A DNA stretch of 64,000 bases from Helicobacter sp. (GTDB taxonomy: Bacteria; Campylobacterota; Campylobacteria; Campylobacterales; Helicobacteraceae). The notes below the pieces were generated by a model. The model saw only the letters and a list, made by a program, of their open reading frames with translations. It had not been told where the DNA came from and did no database searches. Of the stretch, positions 17,181 to 26,581 are shown in pieces. Each line of letters begins with the position of its first letter. The first letter of the stretch is position 1. The translations under genes and the position numbers were made by a program. Where the stretch lies: assembly GCA_022511145.1 (NCBI GenBank), contig JAFLSC010000007.1:1-64000 (forward strand), written 5' to 3'.

Positions 17181-18500
17181 TTATCCCCTAGCGGTTTTCT
17201 TAGTCGCTTTGAGGCGGACAATCCTTGCCCCATCAGTCTCCAAGACTTCATATTCGCAATATTCATCGCCAATAATATCACCCACCACAGGCATTCTCTC
17301 TAAAAGGCTAAAAACATAGCCTCCTATGGTAACTTGTTCGGCATCTTTTTCAAAACTAATGCCAAGCACATCAGCGACACGTTCTAAATCCAACATTCCA
17401 TCAAAGGCGTAAATATGCTCCTCAATTTTTTGGTAACCCTCGCTTTTTTTATCGTGCTCATCAACAATCTCACCAATGACTTCCTCTAAAATATCCTCCA
17501 TTGTTAAAAGCCCCGCTGTTCCTCCGTATTCATCAACAACCAAAGCAGTATGGATTTGTCGCCTATTCATTTGAATAAGAATATTAGAGATAGAAGCACT
17601 CTCGGGCACGATAATCATCTCTCTAGCAAGCTCATCAAAACTTTTAATAGGCTCTTTAGCAAGAGTATTATCAAACAAATCCCGCAAATGAATCATTCCA
17701 ATGATATTATCCTTGCCTTCTCGACAATAAGGATAACGCGTGTATTTTGTTTGCGTTACAATGGCAATATTTTCCTCATAACTATTATCAGCATAAAGGC
17801 ATATCATATCTTTTCTAGGTGTCATAATCTCTTTTGCCATTATTTCTGAAAAACTCACCGCATTTTGGATAATTTCATTTTCAATTTTATCCAAAAATCC
17901 GCCTTTTAAAGATTCCCCTACAATGATTTTTAACTCTTCTTCAGAGTGTGCACTCTCTGATTCACTTGCGGGTTTAATTCCAATAAGTCGCAAAACAAAA
18001 ATCGCCAAAAAATCAAAAATCCTAATAACAGGAAAAAATAAAATCCAAAACATATGCAAAGGGCGAGCCACCAACAGCACGACTTTTTCGACTTTAGCAA
18101 TCGCTATGGATTTAGGGATAAGCTCTCCTAATACAACGTGCAATAAAGTAATAAAGCTAAAGGCGATAATAAAACTGATACTATGGAGCAAAACAGGATT
18201 TTCACTCACAAAATATTTTAGAGGTGTCTCAAGCAGCTTTGCTATTGCAGGTTCCCCAATCCAACCTAATCCTAATGAAGCAAGTGTGATTCCAAGCTGC
18301 GTTGCTGAAAGGTAAGAATCCAACTTACCTGTGATTTTTAAGGCTAATTTGGCACTTGCTACCTCTCTCTTGACAAGCTCTTCTAATCTTGAGCGGCGAA
18401 TTTTAACAATAGCAAATTCTGAAAGCACAAAAAAACCATTTAAAAACACGAGAAATAAAGCAAAGAAAGACAAAAAAACCGACTCAACTTCCAAAAACAC
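17181..18500 (-). CDS. CorC/HlyC family CNNM-CBS membrane protein
   Basis: 439 residues in the usual order: CNNM/DUF21 membrane domain (about 5-190, opening with [21 protein letters not shown]), a CBS pair (about 205-330, with [13 protein letters not shown] and [15 protein letters not shown]), then a C-terminal CorC_HlyC domain (about 345-435). Members are inner-membrane proteins linked to magnesium or cobalt efflux. They are often named haemolysins, a poorly supported label. Complete length, all domains present. Confidence 0.9.
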   Translation of the reverse strand: MFLEVESVFLSFFALFLVFLNGFFVLSEFAIVKIRRSRLEELVKREVASAKLALKITGKLDSYLSATQLGITLASLGLGWIGEPAIAKLLETPLKYFVSENPVLLHSISFIIAFSFITLLHVVLGELIPKSIAIAKVEKVVLLVARPLHMFWILFFPVIRIFDFLAIFVLRLIGIKPASESESAHSEEELKIIVGESLKGGFLDKIENEIIQNAVSFSEIMAKEIMTPRKDMICLYADNSYEENIAIVTQTKYTRYPYCREGKDNIIGMIHLRDLFDNTLAKEPIKSFDELAREMIIVPESASISNILIQMNRRQIHTALVVDEYGGTAGLLTMEDILEEVIGEIVDEHDKKSEGYQKIEEHIYAFDGMLDLERVADVLGISFEKDAEQVTIGGYVFSLLERMPVVGDIIGDEYCEYEVLETDGARIVRLKATKKTARG

Positions 18501-18551
18501 TCCTTAAACAAAAATAAAAGATAATTCTAGCATATTAAGCTATTTGTTTTC

Positions 18552-19391
18552 TTAAATTTCTTTTTCTATTTCTTTGAGAGTGGAGGCATTCATTCCGTGG
18601 CTAAGCCCCATACCAAAAAGCAAAATCACCCACGAAACATACACCCAAATAAATAAAAATAACAAAATACTAAAAGAGCCATAAAGGGTAAGATAAGCTT
18701 TATTATAGAACACATAATACACAAAGCCCCATTTACACATTGACCAAAAAAGAGCAGTAATTAACGAGCTAATTATAGTATTTTTATTGCTAATATCAGC
18801 ATTAGCCGAGATTTTAAAAAGCACAAAAAAAATCAACCAAGTAACCAAATAAGGAATCACATATAAAATCCACGAAATATAATCGCTATAACCCAAATCA
18901 TTCAAGTGGCTATAAATGCGAGTACTTAGGTAGATAGAAAAGGCAATCCCTATGGGCAATAAAGTCATACAAGTCCAATACACCATTAAAGAATCCCAAA
19001 ATTTCCTATGAGGTGTCTTAAAAATCTTGCTCGTGATAAATTGATAGTTTCTGAAAAATAAGATTGAAGTAACAAAGGCATAAATAAGCCCGATACCTCC
19101 TAGTTTAGCAGAATTTTTTAAAAAACTATCAAGGTATTCTAAAAAAATATCTGAATGTGTGGGGAGAAAATTGGTGATGATTAAATCTTGAAATTTTTTA
19201 AGGTATTCTTGAAATTCCGGTAGAGCTGCTGCAACGGAAAAAATAATCAAAAGCATTGGCAAAAGAGCAAAAATCGTATAAAAACTTAGACTCGCTGCAT
19301 AATAGAGCAAATCCCCTTTTAAAAATAGATACAAATACCGAATGACAAAAATCAGTCTTTCTTTAATCAAAATGGCAATTTGATAAAGCAA
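18552..19391 (-). CDS. YihY/BrkB family inner-membrane protein
   Basis: 279 residues with about six membrane helices and the family opening LYLFLKGDLLYYAASLSFYTIFALLPMLLI (split over residues 20-50). The family was once called ribonuclease BN, an annotation since shown to be wrong. Its role is unknown, possibly in envelope transport. It starts eight bases after bioB ends. Confidence 0.85.
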   Translation of the reverse strand: MLYQIAILIKERLIFVIRYLYLFLKGDLLYYAASLSFYTIFALLPMLLIIFSVAAALPEFQEYLKKFQDLIITNFLPTHSDIFLEYLDSFLKNSAKLGGIGLIYAFVTSILFFRNYQFITSKIFKTPHRKFWDSLMVYWTCMTLLPIGIAFSIYLSTRIYSHLNDLGYSDYISWILYVIPYLVTWLIFFVLFKISANADISNKNTIISSLITALFWSMCKWGFVYYVFYNKAYLTLYGSFSILLFLFIWVYVSWVILLFGMGLSHGMNASTLKEIEKEI

Positions 19392-19399
19392 AAATCCCC

Positions 19400-20239
19400 C
19401 TATTGACAGCTTGTTGCTATGCTATAACCATAGCTTTGAATGCGTTTGACTTCTTCTTGGGGTGTATTTCCTTTGGTAGTGAGATAATCCCCTAAAACCA
19501 CAGCATTAATGCCGCATTCAAAAAGGGCTTTTTGCTCTGTTCCAAACACAACTTCCCTACCTCCTGCTATCATTAAGCGGGCGTTTGGTAAATATTCTCT
19601 TGAGAGTTTTACACACTCTAGGGCTTCTTCTTGAGTTAGAATTTCTTGTTTGAGAGGTAAAGCGGGATTAGGGATAAAGAAATTAATCGGGCTAGTGTGA
19701 GGATTAAGCGTTTGTAAGGCATAGAGCAAATCCATTCTATCTTGCCAACTCTCTCCCATTCCAAAAATCCCGCCACAACACAATCCAAGCCCAACAGATA
19801 AGGTATTTTCGCAGGTTTCATAACGTTCTTTGAAGCTATGAGTAGAGCAGATTTTAGGGAAAAAGTTTTGTGAGGCTTCAAGATTATGATTATAACTTGC
19901 AATGCCTGAATCTTTGAGGGCTTGCAGGGCTTCTTTTGAGGCAATCCCGCTACAACCAATTAAATGCAAATGCAATCCGTCCTCCACAATCATTCGTGCA
20001 GCTTTTGTAATGTATTCTAAACGCTTATCATCAAGCTCCCTTCCGCTTGTAACAAGGCAAAATCCTAAAGCACCATTGTTAGCCGCAGTCCTTGCAGCTT
20101 GCAGAACATCGTCTAGGGGCTTGTATTTGTAACGTTCAATATCGGCGTTGTATTTGGCACTTTGGGTGCAATAAGCACAATCCTCCGCACAAGAGCCACT
20201 AGAGACATTACAAATCGTGCATAAAAAAATATCTTTCAT
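19400..20239 (-). CDS. bioB: Biotin synthase (BioB), radical SAM
   Basis: 279 residues. The radical-SAM cysteine motif CAEDCAYCTQS is at residues 17-27, and the later conserved segments YNHNLEAS, CCGGIFGMGE and NPHTSPINFFIPNP are intact. BioB inserts sulfur into dethiobiotin using a 4Fe-4S and an auxiliary cluster. The protein lacks the N-terminal extension of E. coli BioB, as is usual for epsilonproteobacteria. Start ATG 20239 follows AAGGAGAAACA. No other bio gene is nearby. Confidence 0.95.
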   Translation of the reverse strand: MKDIFLCTICNVSSGSCAEDCAYCTQSAKYNADIERYKYKPLDDVLQAARTAANNGALGFCLVTSGRELDDKRLEYITKAARMIVEDGLHLHLIGCSGIASKEALQALKDSGIASYNHNLEASQNFFPKICSTHSFKERYETCENTLSVGLGLCCGGIFGMGESWQDRMDLLYALQTLNPHTSPINFFIPNPALPLKQEILTQEEALECVKLSREYLPNARLMIAGGREVVFGTEQKALFECGINAVVLGDYLTTKGNTPQEEVKRIQSYGYSIATSCQ

Positions 20240-20332
20240 TGTTTCTCCTTAGATTTTAGAAAATTTCAAGCTCCCCTTATTTGATTTATTCTCAATTTAA
20301 GATTTTACCAAATATTAAAGCAATAAGAGGAG

Positions 20333-20737
20333 TTAAGAATCTTTAATAACTTCTTCCCTCCCGCTAAAATTTTGGATTTTTACACTCATTTTTTCCAAAT
20401 AAAACACTGCAAAAATAGGGTTGTTGGGATTTTGATAAATATTTTTAAGCAAGGGGTATTTTGCAAACATTTTTGATTTTACCTCACTAGATTCTACAAA
20501 CTTTGCTTCCCCACGAATCCTAATCCAAGTTTCTTTATCATCAAAAGCACAAATTTCTATACCCGCGTGATTTTGCATATGTTTATACATATTTTTTTCT
20601 TTAGAGGTGCAAAAATAAAGTTTCCCCTCATAATAAAGTGCTGATTGAATCGGACGCAAACGCGGATTTCCACAAGTCCCTTTTGTCGCTAAAAAAGCGG
20701 GGTGTTTATCGAGTAAATCTAAAATTTCTTGGTTCAT
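20333..20737 (-). CDS. Pyridoxamine 5'-phosphate oxidase-like flavin-binding protein
   Basis: 134 residues forming a single split-barrel domain: PAFLATKGTCGNPRLRPIQ near the N-terminus, LYFCTSKEKNMYKHM, and WIRIRGEAKF. Members bind FMN or F420 or haem and act as small oxidoreductases; the substrate is unknown here. True PdxH is longer, so B6 synthesis is unlikely. It begins ten bases after topA ends, with AAAGGAGAAAAA as ribosome site. Confidence 0.8.
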   Translation of the reverse strand: MNQEILDLLDKHPAFLATKGTCGNPRLRPIQSALYYEGKLYFCTSKEKNMYKHMQNHAGIEICAFDDKETWIRIRGEAKFVESSEVKSKMFAKYPLLKNIYQNPNNPIFAVFYLEKMSVKIQNFSGREEVIKDS

Positions 20738-20747
20738 TTTTTCTCCT

Positions 20748-22952
20748 TTAGGGATTTAAATCCTCAATACGTTCTTTACAGCTTACGCATTCTAGGATAG
20801 GTTTTTTTCTTAAAAGTCGTTTTGCCATTAAAGAATTGCATTTGGGGCAGTGCTGATTAGTAGGCTCATAAGAGGCAATAAAATCGCATTTAGGGTAATT
20901 AGAGCAGCCAAAAAATTTCCCTCTCTTGCTCATTCGCTCCAAAATCTCTCCCCCGCATTTTGGGCATTTGACACCTTTTAGAGCAACAGCTTGTGCTTTT
21001 GTGCCTCTAAGGGGTTTGGTATTTTTGCAATCAGGATACCCGCTACAAGCAAGAAATTCGCCATTTCTTCCGTGTTTTTTTATCATTGGCTTGCCACATT
21101 TCTCACACACACCATTATCTTCTTTATCCTCTTCTTTTTGCTCCCTTTTGATATATTTGCATTTGGGATACCCACTACAACCTTCAAATTCACCAAAACG
21201 GCTCATACGTTTAATAAGTTCCTTACCGCACATCGGGCAGATTTCACCGGTAGGAATGGCTATTTTTTGGCTTTTGATATTGGTTTTACCCTCTGTTACT
21301 TTTTGGATGAAAGGCTCATAAAAATCCCATAATAACTTTTGCCAATCTTGTTTGGATTCTGCGATTTCATCAAGCTTTTCTTCCAAATTAGCCGTGAATT
21401 TTGAATCCACAATTTCATTAAAATGAATTTCAAGGAGTTCTACTACCTTGAAAGCTACTTCTTGAGGCTGAATTTGCTTTTTTTCAATTTTAATGTATTC
21501 CCTTGAGGTTAGTAAAGAAATCGTTGGGGCATAGGTGCTTGGACGTCCTATACCAAGAGATTCTAAGGCTTTAATAAGGCTTGCTTCAGAATAACGTGGA
21601 GGCGGTTCTGTTTGGTGTTCTTTAGCCTCACATTTTTCTAATTTTAAAGTTTCCCCAATCTTAAAGTTAGGGAGCAGTTTATCTTTGTCTTCATTATTTA
21701 AAACAGCGTAAAACCCATCAAAAATGAGCTTTCTTCCGCTAATTTTCAAAAGGGCTTGGGGAGATTCAATCAAGACATTTTGCAGTTTAAATTCCGCATC
21801 ATTCATTTGAGAGGCAAGAAAACGATTGTAAATAAGACTATAAAGACGCAATTCATCGCCCTTTAAGTATTGTGCGGCAATTTGTGGGGTGAAATCTATA
21901 AGAGTAGGGCGGATAGCTTCGTGTGCCTCTTGAGCGGATTTGGCTTTTGTTGTGTAATTTTTAGGTTTAGCAGGGACATATTCGCTCCCATAAGTTGTTT
22001 CAATAAATTTACGTGCGGCACTTTGGGCTTCTTTAGCGATATTAAGGCTATCGGTTCGCATATAAGTAATAACACCTTGTGAGCCTTTATGTGTCATAAC
22101 GCCTTCATAGAGTTTTTGAGCTGTCTGCATTGTGCGAGAAGGGGAGAATCCTAAAAGTGAGTTTGCACTTTGTTGGAGTGTGGAAGTCATAAAGGGCGGT
22201 GGGCTTCCTGTTTTGTGTTTTTTGTTTTCAATCTCAATAATTTTAAAGGTGGATTTTTCTAGCGTTTTTGCAATCCTTGCTGCTTCTGCTTTATCCTGCA
22301 AGCTTAATTTTTGGATTTTTTTCTCTTCAAATTTAACAAGCTCGGCTTCAAGATTCCCTTCAAAAAGGCTATGAATACTATAATAAGTGATAGGTTTAAA
22401 ATCCCTAATTTCCTTTTCCCTATCCACAACGATTTTTAAGGCACTACTTTGGACACGTCCCGCACTTAAGCCTTTTTGGATTTTGCTTGAAATAAGGGGA
22501 CTTAGACGATAGCCTACAATCCTATCAAGCAGACGTCTTGCTTGTTGGGCATTGACTTTATCCATATCGATATGGCGAGGATTTTTGAGGGAATCTTTAA
22601 TGGCTTTTTGCGTAATTTCGTGAAAAACGATTCTAGGCAGCTTATCAGGGTCTTTTCCAATCGCTTTAGCAATATGATAACCGATAGCTTCGCCCTCGCG
22701 GTCTTCATCGGTTGCGATATAAACTTGCTTGGCAGATTTTGCAAATTTCTTAAGCTCTGATACAATCGCTTCGTGAGATTTATCAATCTGATATTCAGGG
22801 ATAAAATTTTGGGATTGAACTTTAATCCCAAAAGAATGTTTAGGTAAATCTCTAATATGCCCTTTTGAGGCAATCACTTCATAATCTTTTCCCAAAAAAT
22901 TTTTAATTGTTTTGGCTTTTGTGGGCGATTCCACGATAATTAAATCTTTCAA
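20748..22952 (-). CDS. topA: DNA topoisomerase I (TopA)
   Basis: 734 residues. The N-terminal TOPRIM domain (LIIVESPTKAKTIKNFLG at 4-21 and ATDEDREGEAIGYH) and the active-site region ITYMRTDS near residue 295 are intact. Four C-terminal zinc ribbons follow, each built as CPxCG...GCSGYPKC or a close variant; the fourth ends CVSC. The enzyme relaxes negative supercoils by single-strand passage. It is the first gene of the minus-strand run that extends to the DUF89 gene. Confidence 0.97.
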   Translation of the reverse strand: MKDLIIVESPTKAKTIKNFLGKDYEVIASKGHIRDLPKHSFGIKVQSQNFIPEYQIDKSHEAIVSELKKFAKSAKQVYIATDEDREGEAIGYHIAKAIGKDPDKLPRIVFHEITQKAIKDSLKNPRHIDMDKVNAQQARRLLDRIVGYRLSPLISSKIQKGLSAGRVQSSALKIVVDREKEIRDFKPITYYSIHSLFEGNLEAELVKFEEKKIQKLSLQDKAEAARIAKTLEKSTFKIIEIENKKHKTGSPPPFMTSTLQQSANSLLGFSPSRTMQTAQKLYEGVMTHKGSQGVITYMRTDSLNIAKEAQSAARKFIETTYGSEYVPAKPKNYTTKAKSAQEAHEAIRPTLIDFTPQIAAQYLKGDELRLYSLIYNRFLASQMNDAEFKLQNVLIESPQALLKISGRKLIFDGFYAVLNNEDKDKLLPNFKIGETLKLEKCEAKEHQTEPPPRYSEASLIKALESLGIGRPSTYAPTISLLTSREYIKIEKKQIQPQEVAFKVVELLEIHFNEIVDSKFTANLEEKLDEIAESKQDWQKLLWDFYEPFIQKVTEGKTNIKSQKIAIPTGEICPMCGKELIKRMSRFGEFEGCSGYPKCKYIKREQKEEDKEDNGVCEKCGKPMIKKHGRNGEFLACSGYPDCKNTKPLRGTKAQAVALKGVKCPKCGGEILERMSKRGKFFGCSNYPKCDFIASYEPTNQHCPKCNSLMAKRLLRKKPILECVSCKERIEDLNP

Positions 22953-23402
22953 AATTAATCCTAAAGTAATAAGATTTGGAATTTCAAATCATACAAAAAT
23001 CATTCAATAAAAATCAAGAAAAATTTTTATTTCTCCAAAATAATTCTTTCAAATTCCCGCAATGACGAACCCAAAAGCGATTTCTTCTCGTTATTGCAAG
23101 AAAACCAAAGCAATCTTTTTGAGATTGCCACTTTGGATTGTTGCGAAAAATTAAAATTTTTTCTTGCAATAATGCTAGAATTACCACAAAATTTTTTCAA
23201 AATTTGGATTTTAAGCTTTTGTGAGATAAATTTGAGATAACAAGATTAAATTCAACCAAATCTCGGTAAAATTTGTATGCTTGATTTGTGATTTTAACGA
23301 TAAAATACAACACTAATTAATCTTAAATTATTTTATAGCTTATTTTAATAAAAGTTTGATGATACTTTTTGTAAAATCATTGTAAAAATTATGGAGTGTT
23401 AG
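22953..23402. other. 450-base divergent intergenic region between topA and the peroxidase gene
   Basis: No gene seen. It holds a dispersed palindromic repeat (23056-23175, listed separately), very AT-rich DNA from 23200 on, and a TGTAAAAT sequence at 23370-23377 that could be the -10 box of the peroxidase gene. Promoters for both flanking genes must lie here. Confidence 0.5.
23056..23175. repeat. Dispersed palindromic repeat, copy 1
   Basis: Two nested inverted repeats can be read directly. The outer arms ATTGCAAGAAAA (23093-23104) and TTTTCTTGCAAT (23159-23170) are perfect; inside them GCAATCT (23110-23116) faces AGATTGC (23122-23128). A CGCAATGACG at 23058-23067 is the reverse complement of the CGTCATTGCG seen at 36048. 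The element could fold into a long hairpin. It shares its core words with the copies near 36000 and 62800. Confidence 0.7.
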
Positions 23403-24329
23403 ATGAAGATTTTAATGATTTTCTTTGTTTTCTCATTATCACTTTTTTCTCAAGAGGCGATTTTTGAGCTTATTACACCAATTCCTCAAAAATTTGATTA
23501 TGACTTAGAAAAAGCAAAGTTGGGCAAAAAGCTTTATATGGATACTAATCTTTCTAAAGATAAAACCGTTTCTTGCAATAGCTGTCATAGTATCGATAAC
23601 TACGGAGTTGATAATCTTGAATTTTCTTTGGGAGTAGGAGGGCAGCTTGATACGCCTTTTAATACTCCCTCTAGCTTTAATGCTGTTTTTAATTTCGTGC
23701 AATTTTGGAATGGTAGGGCAAAAGACCTTGTTGAACAAGCAAAAGCACCTTTTGTAAATCCTAAAGAAATGGGATTAACTGAAAATGAAGTTGTTAGTAT
23801 TGTTAAGGCAAATCCTCAATATGTTGAGAGTTTCAAGAGACTTTATGGTGAAGTGAATTTTGACACTATTGCTTCAGCAATCGCAGAATTTGAAAAAACA
23901 CTTATTACCCCTGATTCACCTTTTGATAGGTATTTAAAGGGAGATGTTGGAGCGATTAGTGAGGCTGCTCAAAGAGGTTTTCAAGTGTTTAAGAAAAATG
24001 GTTGCATTTCTTGCCACCAAGGACAAAATATCGGTGGAAATATGTATCAGAGGGTGGGGGTTTTTGCAGATTATCCTAATGCTCAAACACTAGGACGTTA
24101 TGAAATCACAGGTAAAGAAGAAGATAAAATGGTTTTTAAAGTGCCTTCTTTGCGAAATATTGCTAAAACCGCTCCTTATTTTCACGATGGCAGTATTCCT
24201 ACACTTGAAAATGCCGTGCAATTAATGGCAGATTATCAGCTAGGACGCAAGCTAAGCTCACAAGATTTAGCCGACATTATTGCTTTTTTAAACACATTAA
24301 CAGGAGAAGTCCCTAATGCTATCGATTAA
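23403..24329 (+). CDS. Di-haem cytochrome c peroxidase
   Basis: 308 residues: signal peptide (about 1-17, ending LFS), then two c-type haem sites, CNSCH near residue 58 and CISCH near 200, with the family segments [15 protein letters not shown] and PYFHDGS. Periplasmic enzymes of this family reduce hydrogen peroxide with electrons from cytochrome c. All expected motifs are present. ATG 23403 follows GGAGTGTTAG. The last 14 bases overlap the chemoreceptor gene downstream in another frame. Confidence 0.93.
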   Translation: MKILMIFFVFSLSLFSQEAIFELITPIPQKFDYDLEKAKLGKKLYMDTNLSKDKTVSCNSCHSIDNYGVDNLEFSLGVGGQLDTPFNTPSSFNAVFNFVQFWNGRAKDLVEQAKAPFVNPKEMGLTENEVVSIVKANPQYVESFKRLYGEVNFDTIASAIAEFEKTLITPDSPFDRYLKGDVGAISEAAQRGFQVFKKNGCISCHQGQNIGGNMYQRVGVFADYPNAQTLGRYEITGKEEDKMVFKVPSLRNIAKTAPYFHDGSIPTLENAVQLMADYQLGRKLSSQDLADIIAFLNTLTGEVPNAID

Positions 24330-26100
24330 AAAAATCCCTTTTATCTATATTTTTGTTTTTCTTGTTTTTTTTGGGTCTGCCTCTATGCTATCGTTGTTTT
24401 ACTTTATCTTTGATAACTTTGTTACCACAGAAAAAAATATGAAAATTATCAATTTGCTCCAAAAACTAGAGACTTTAGATTTAAGGATTGATGATACTTT
24501 TAAAAACCCTTTTAATTCTATTAATTACGACTTAATCGCACAGAGTTCCAATGAATTTCAAGAAATTCTCAGCGAATTAAAAGATGATAAAATTGATATT
24601 TCTAATCTCCAAGATTTGTTTTTGGCAAAACAAGAGCAATTACACCAATTTAAGAGTGCCAACTCTATTGCTTTAAATTCCAAAATTTATCTTTATGAAC
24701 TTAATCAAGAACTTACCCGTATTAACCAACAAAAATCGGCTTTAAATCCGGTTATTCTTATAAGCAATTCTATTCTTGCTATTTTAGCAACCGAAAATGT
24801 TTTTCAGCAAGAAACACTCAAAGAGCTTGTTAGTAATTTAGAAACCCTCTCAAATTACGCTTACCTTAAAGAAGAGCCTTTAGATTTTTTTATCACCCAT
24901 TACAGAATAATGTTTGAACAGCTCATCACGATGCGAAAAAACACCTCGTTTTTTGAGGAAAAAACGATGGCTTTGGCTATCGCCCAAACCACAAAAACAA
25001 TCCAAAATCAACTTTATGCCCAAAATAGAGCCCAGTTCATTTGGGCATCGTGCATTTTTGTTGTTACGGTATTCTTGCTTTTATTCCTTGTCTTTTTATT
25101 GCTTAAAAGGATTATTATTCCTATTAATTTGTTAGAAAAAGTAAGTCGCAATCTTGCCTCTTCGAATGCGGATTTGAAATCTCGTCTTGATATTAACCCT
25201 GAAAGTGAATTAGGAAGAAGTGCAAAATATATTAATTCTTTTATCGAGATTGTGCAAAAATCCGTCTTGGAAGCCATAGAGAATGCTAAGAGTAATTTCA
25301 AAAATTCACAGCAACTCAGCGATGATGCCGTTCATTTAAAAGAGAGTGCGGATTCTCAACACAAACAAATTGCGGAAGTGCAACAAATTAGTCATCAACT
25401 CAATAGCCATATGGAATCAAGCCAGACTTCTGCTCAAGCAACCTTAGAAAATATGAATAAGGTGCATACATTAATAGATAAAACCCAAAATACTTTAAGC
25501 GAACTTGTTAATCTCGTCTCAATCGGGGAAGAAAAAGAAAAAGAGATTTTAGATAATATGGAAAATCTCGTGCAAAGTGCCGATAGTATCGCTAATGTAA
25601 CCGATGTTATCAAAGAAATTGCTGACCAAACTACTCTTTTGGCTTTAAATGCAATGATTGAGGCTGCCCGTGCAGGAGAACACGGAAAAGGATTTGCCGT
25701 AGTCGCTGATGAAGTAAGAAAGCTTTCAGAAAAGACGCAAAAATCCCTCGTGTCTATTAATGCGACTATTTCTTTAATTACACAATTAGTTCAAGACAAT
25801 AAAGTTGGCACAGATTCTGTGCATCAATTAATGAATCAAACTTCTGAAACCGCTAATAGCTTACAAGCTGAAGTAATAGATTCTATTGAAAGCCTCAATT
25901 CAGTTATTGCTGCGACTCAAACAATGCTTGATAAAAATAAAGAAGCCCAAGAGCAAGTAATAACGCTTAATAATAATGTCAAACAAGTAGAGGAGGTTGC
26001 TAATAAAGTTAGAAAAATTTCTACTGATGTTAATGTTATTGCACAAAATGTTTTGACAAACTCTTCTAATCTAGCCGAAAAATTAGGGAATTTTCAGTAA
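24316..26100 (+). CDS. Methyl-accepting chemotaxis protein
   Basis: 594 residues: membrane helix 1 (about 9-30), an all-helical periplasmic sensor region (about 35-235), helix 2 (about 238-260), HAMP region, then the cytoplasmic signalling domain whose hairpin tip reads [20 protein letters not shown] near 430-455. The sensor region shows no Cache-like strand pattern, so its ligand cannot be guessed. The start ATG 24316 follows GGAGAAGTCCCT, which lies inside the peroxidase gene. The 14-base overlap couples translation of the two, hinting at a sensor for a related redox signal (inference). Confidence 0.92.
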   Translation: MLSIKKIPFIYIFVFLVFFGSASMLSLFYFIFDNFVTTEKNMKIINLLQKLETLDLRIDDTFKNPFNSINYDLIAQSSNEFQEILSELKDDKIDISNLQDLFLAKQEQLHQFKSANSIALNSKIYLYELNQELTRINQQKSALNPVILISNSILAILATENVFQQETLKELVSNLETLSNYAYLKEEPLDFFITHYRIMFEQLITMRKNTSFFEEKTMALAIAQTTKTIQNQLYAQNRAQFIWASCIFVVTVFLLLFLVFLLLKRIIIPINLLEKVSRNLASSNADLKSRLDINPESELGRSAKYINSFIEIVQKSVLEAIENAKSNFKNSQQLSDDAVHLKESADSQHKQIAEVQQISHQLNSHMESSQTSAQATLENMNKVHTLIDKTQNTLSELVNLVSIGEEKEKEILDNMENLVQSADSIANVTDVIKEIADQTTLLALNAMIEAARAGEHGKGFAVVADEVRKLSEKTQKSLVSINATISLITQLVQDNKVGTDSVHQLMNQTSETANSLQAEVIDSIESLNSVIAATQTMLDKNKEAQEQVITLNNNVKQVEEVANKVRKISTDVNVIAQNVLTNSSNLAEKLGNFQ

Positions 26101-26117
26101 ATAGCCTCAAATTTTTA

Positions 26118-26152
26118 GCTTAAAAGGGAGGACTAGCCTCTATCTTTTAAGC
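26118..26152. terminator. Hairpin between convergent MCP gene and rpsO
   Basis: GCTTAAAAG (26118-26126) pairs perfectly with CTTTTAAGC (26144-26152), with an inner GAGG/CCTC stem. On the plus strand it is followed within four bases by TTTTT. It covers the rpsO stop codon and last codons, so it could serve as terminator for both convergent genes. Confidence 0.55.
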
Positions 26153-26408
26153 CAAGTTTTTCAATAAGTGCAGCGTAACTTTTAAAATCTTTCTTTTTGA
26201 GATAGCTAAGTAAGCGTTTCCTACGAAAAACAATTTTCATCAATCCTAAACGACTAGAATGGTCTTTAGGATTAGCTTGCAAGTGTGCTGTTAGCGTTTT
26301 GATTCTATCGCTCAAAAGTGCTACTTGCACTTCAGTAGAACCTGTATCTTTGGGATTTCTAGCAAAAGCAGAAGTAATTTCTCTTTTTTTCGCCGAATCT
26401 TGAGCCAT
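26133..26408 (-). CDS. rpsO: 30S ribosomal protein S15
   Basis: 91 residues, normal length. It opens MAQDSAKKREITSAFARN and contains TGSTEVQVALLSDRI and KDHSSRLGLMKIV, the S15 signature. S15 binds 16S rRNA early in assembly of the small-subunit platform. The frame is open to 26453, but ATG 26408 with GGAGGTCGATT fits the family start. The rpsO/flhA arrangement is familiar from Helicobacter. Confidence 0.97.
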   Translation of the reverse strand: MAQDSAKKREITSAFARNPKDTGSTEVQVALLSDRIKTLTAHLQANPKDHSSRLGLMKIVFRRKRLLSYLKKKDFKSYAALIEKLGLKDRG

Positions 26409-26512
26409 AATCGACCTCCTGATTGGTATAAAATAAAGCCAAAATTGTAGCATAAAATCTTAAAAATGCAAATAAGCTCTAATAAGCTTTGAAAAAATTT
26501 TAAAAATTCTTG

Positions 26513-26538
26513 ATTTTAATGCATAAAAGCATTAAAAT
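26513..26538. promoter_or_regulatory. Perfect 10-base inverted repeat between divergent rpsO and flhA
   Basis: ATTTTAATGC (26513-26522) and GCATTAAAAT (26529-26538) are perfect inverted arms around ATAAAA. It sits 44 bases before the flhA start and 105 bases from the rpsO start, in the shared promoter region. It could be an operator, part of a promoter, or a leader hairpin. No regulator can be named. Confidence 0.45.
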
Positions 26539-26581
26539 ATCGGCATTGATTTTAGGTAAATTTTGAGTTTAGGGATACACA

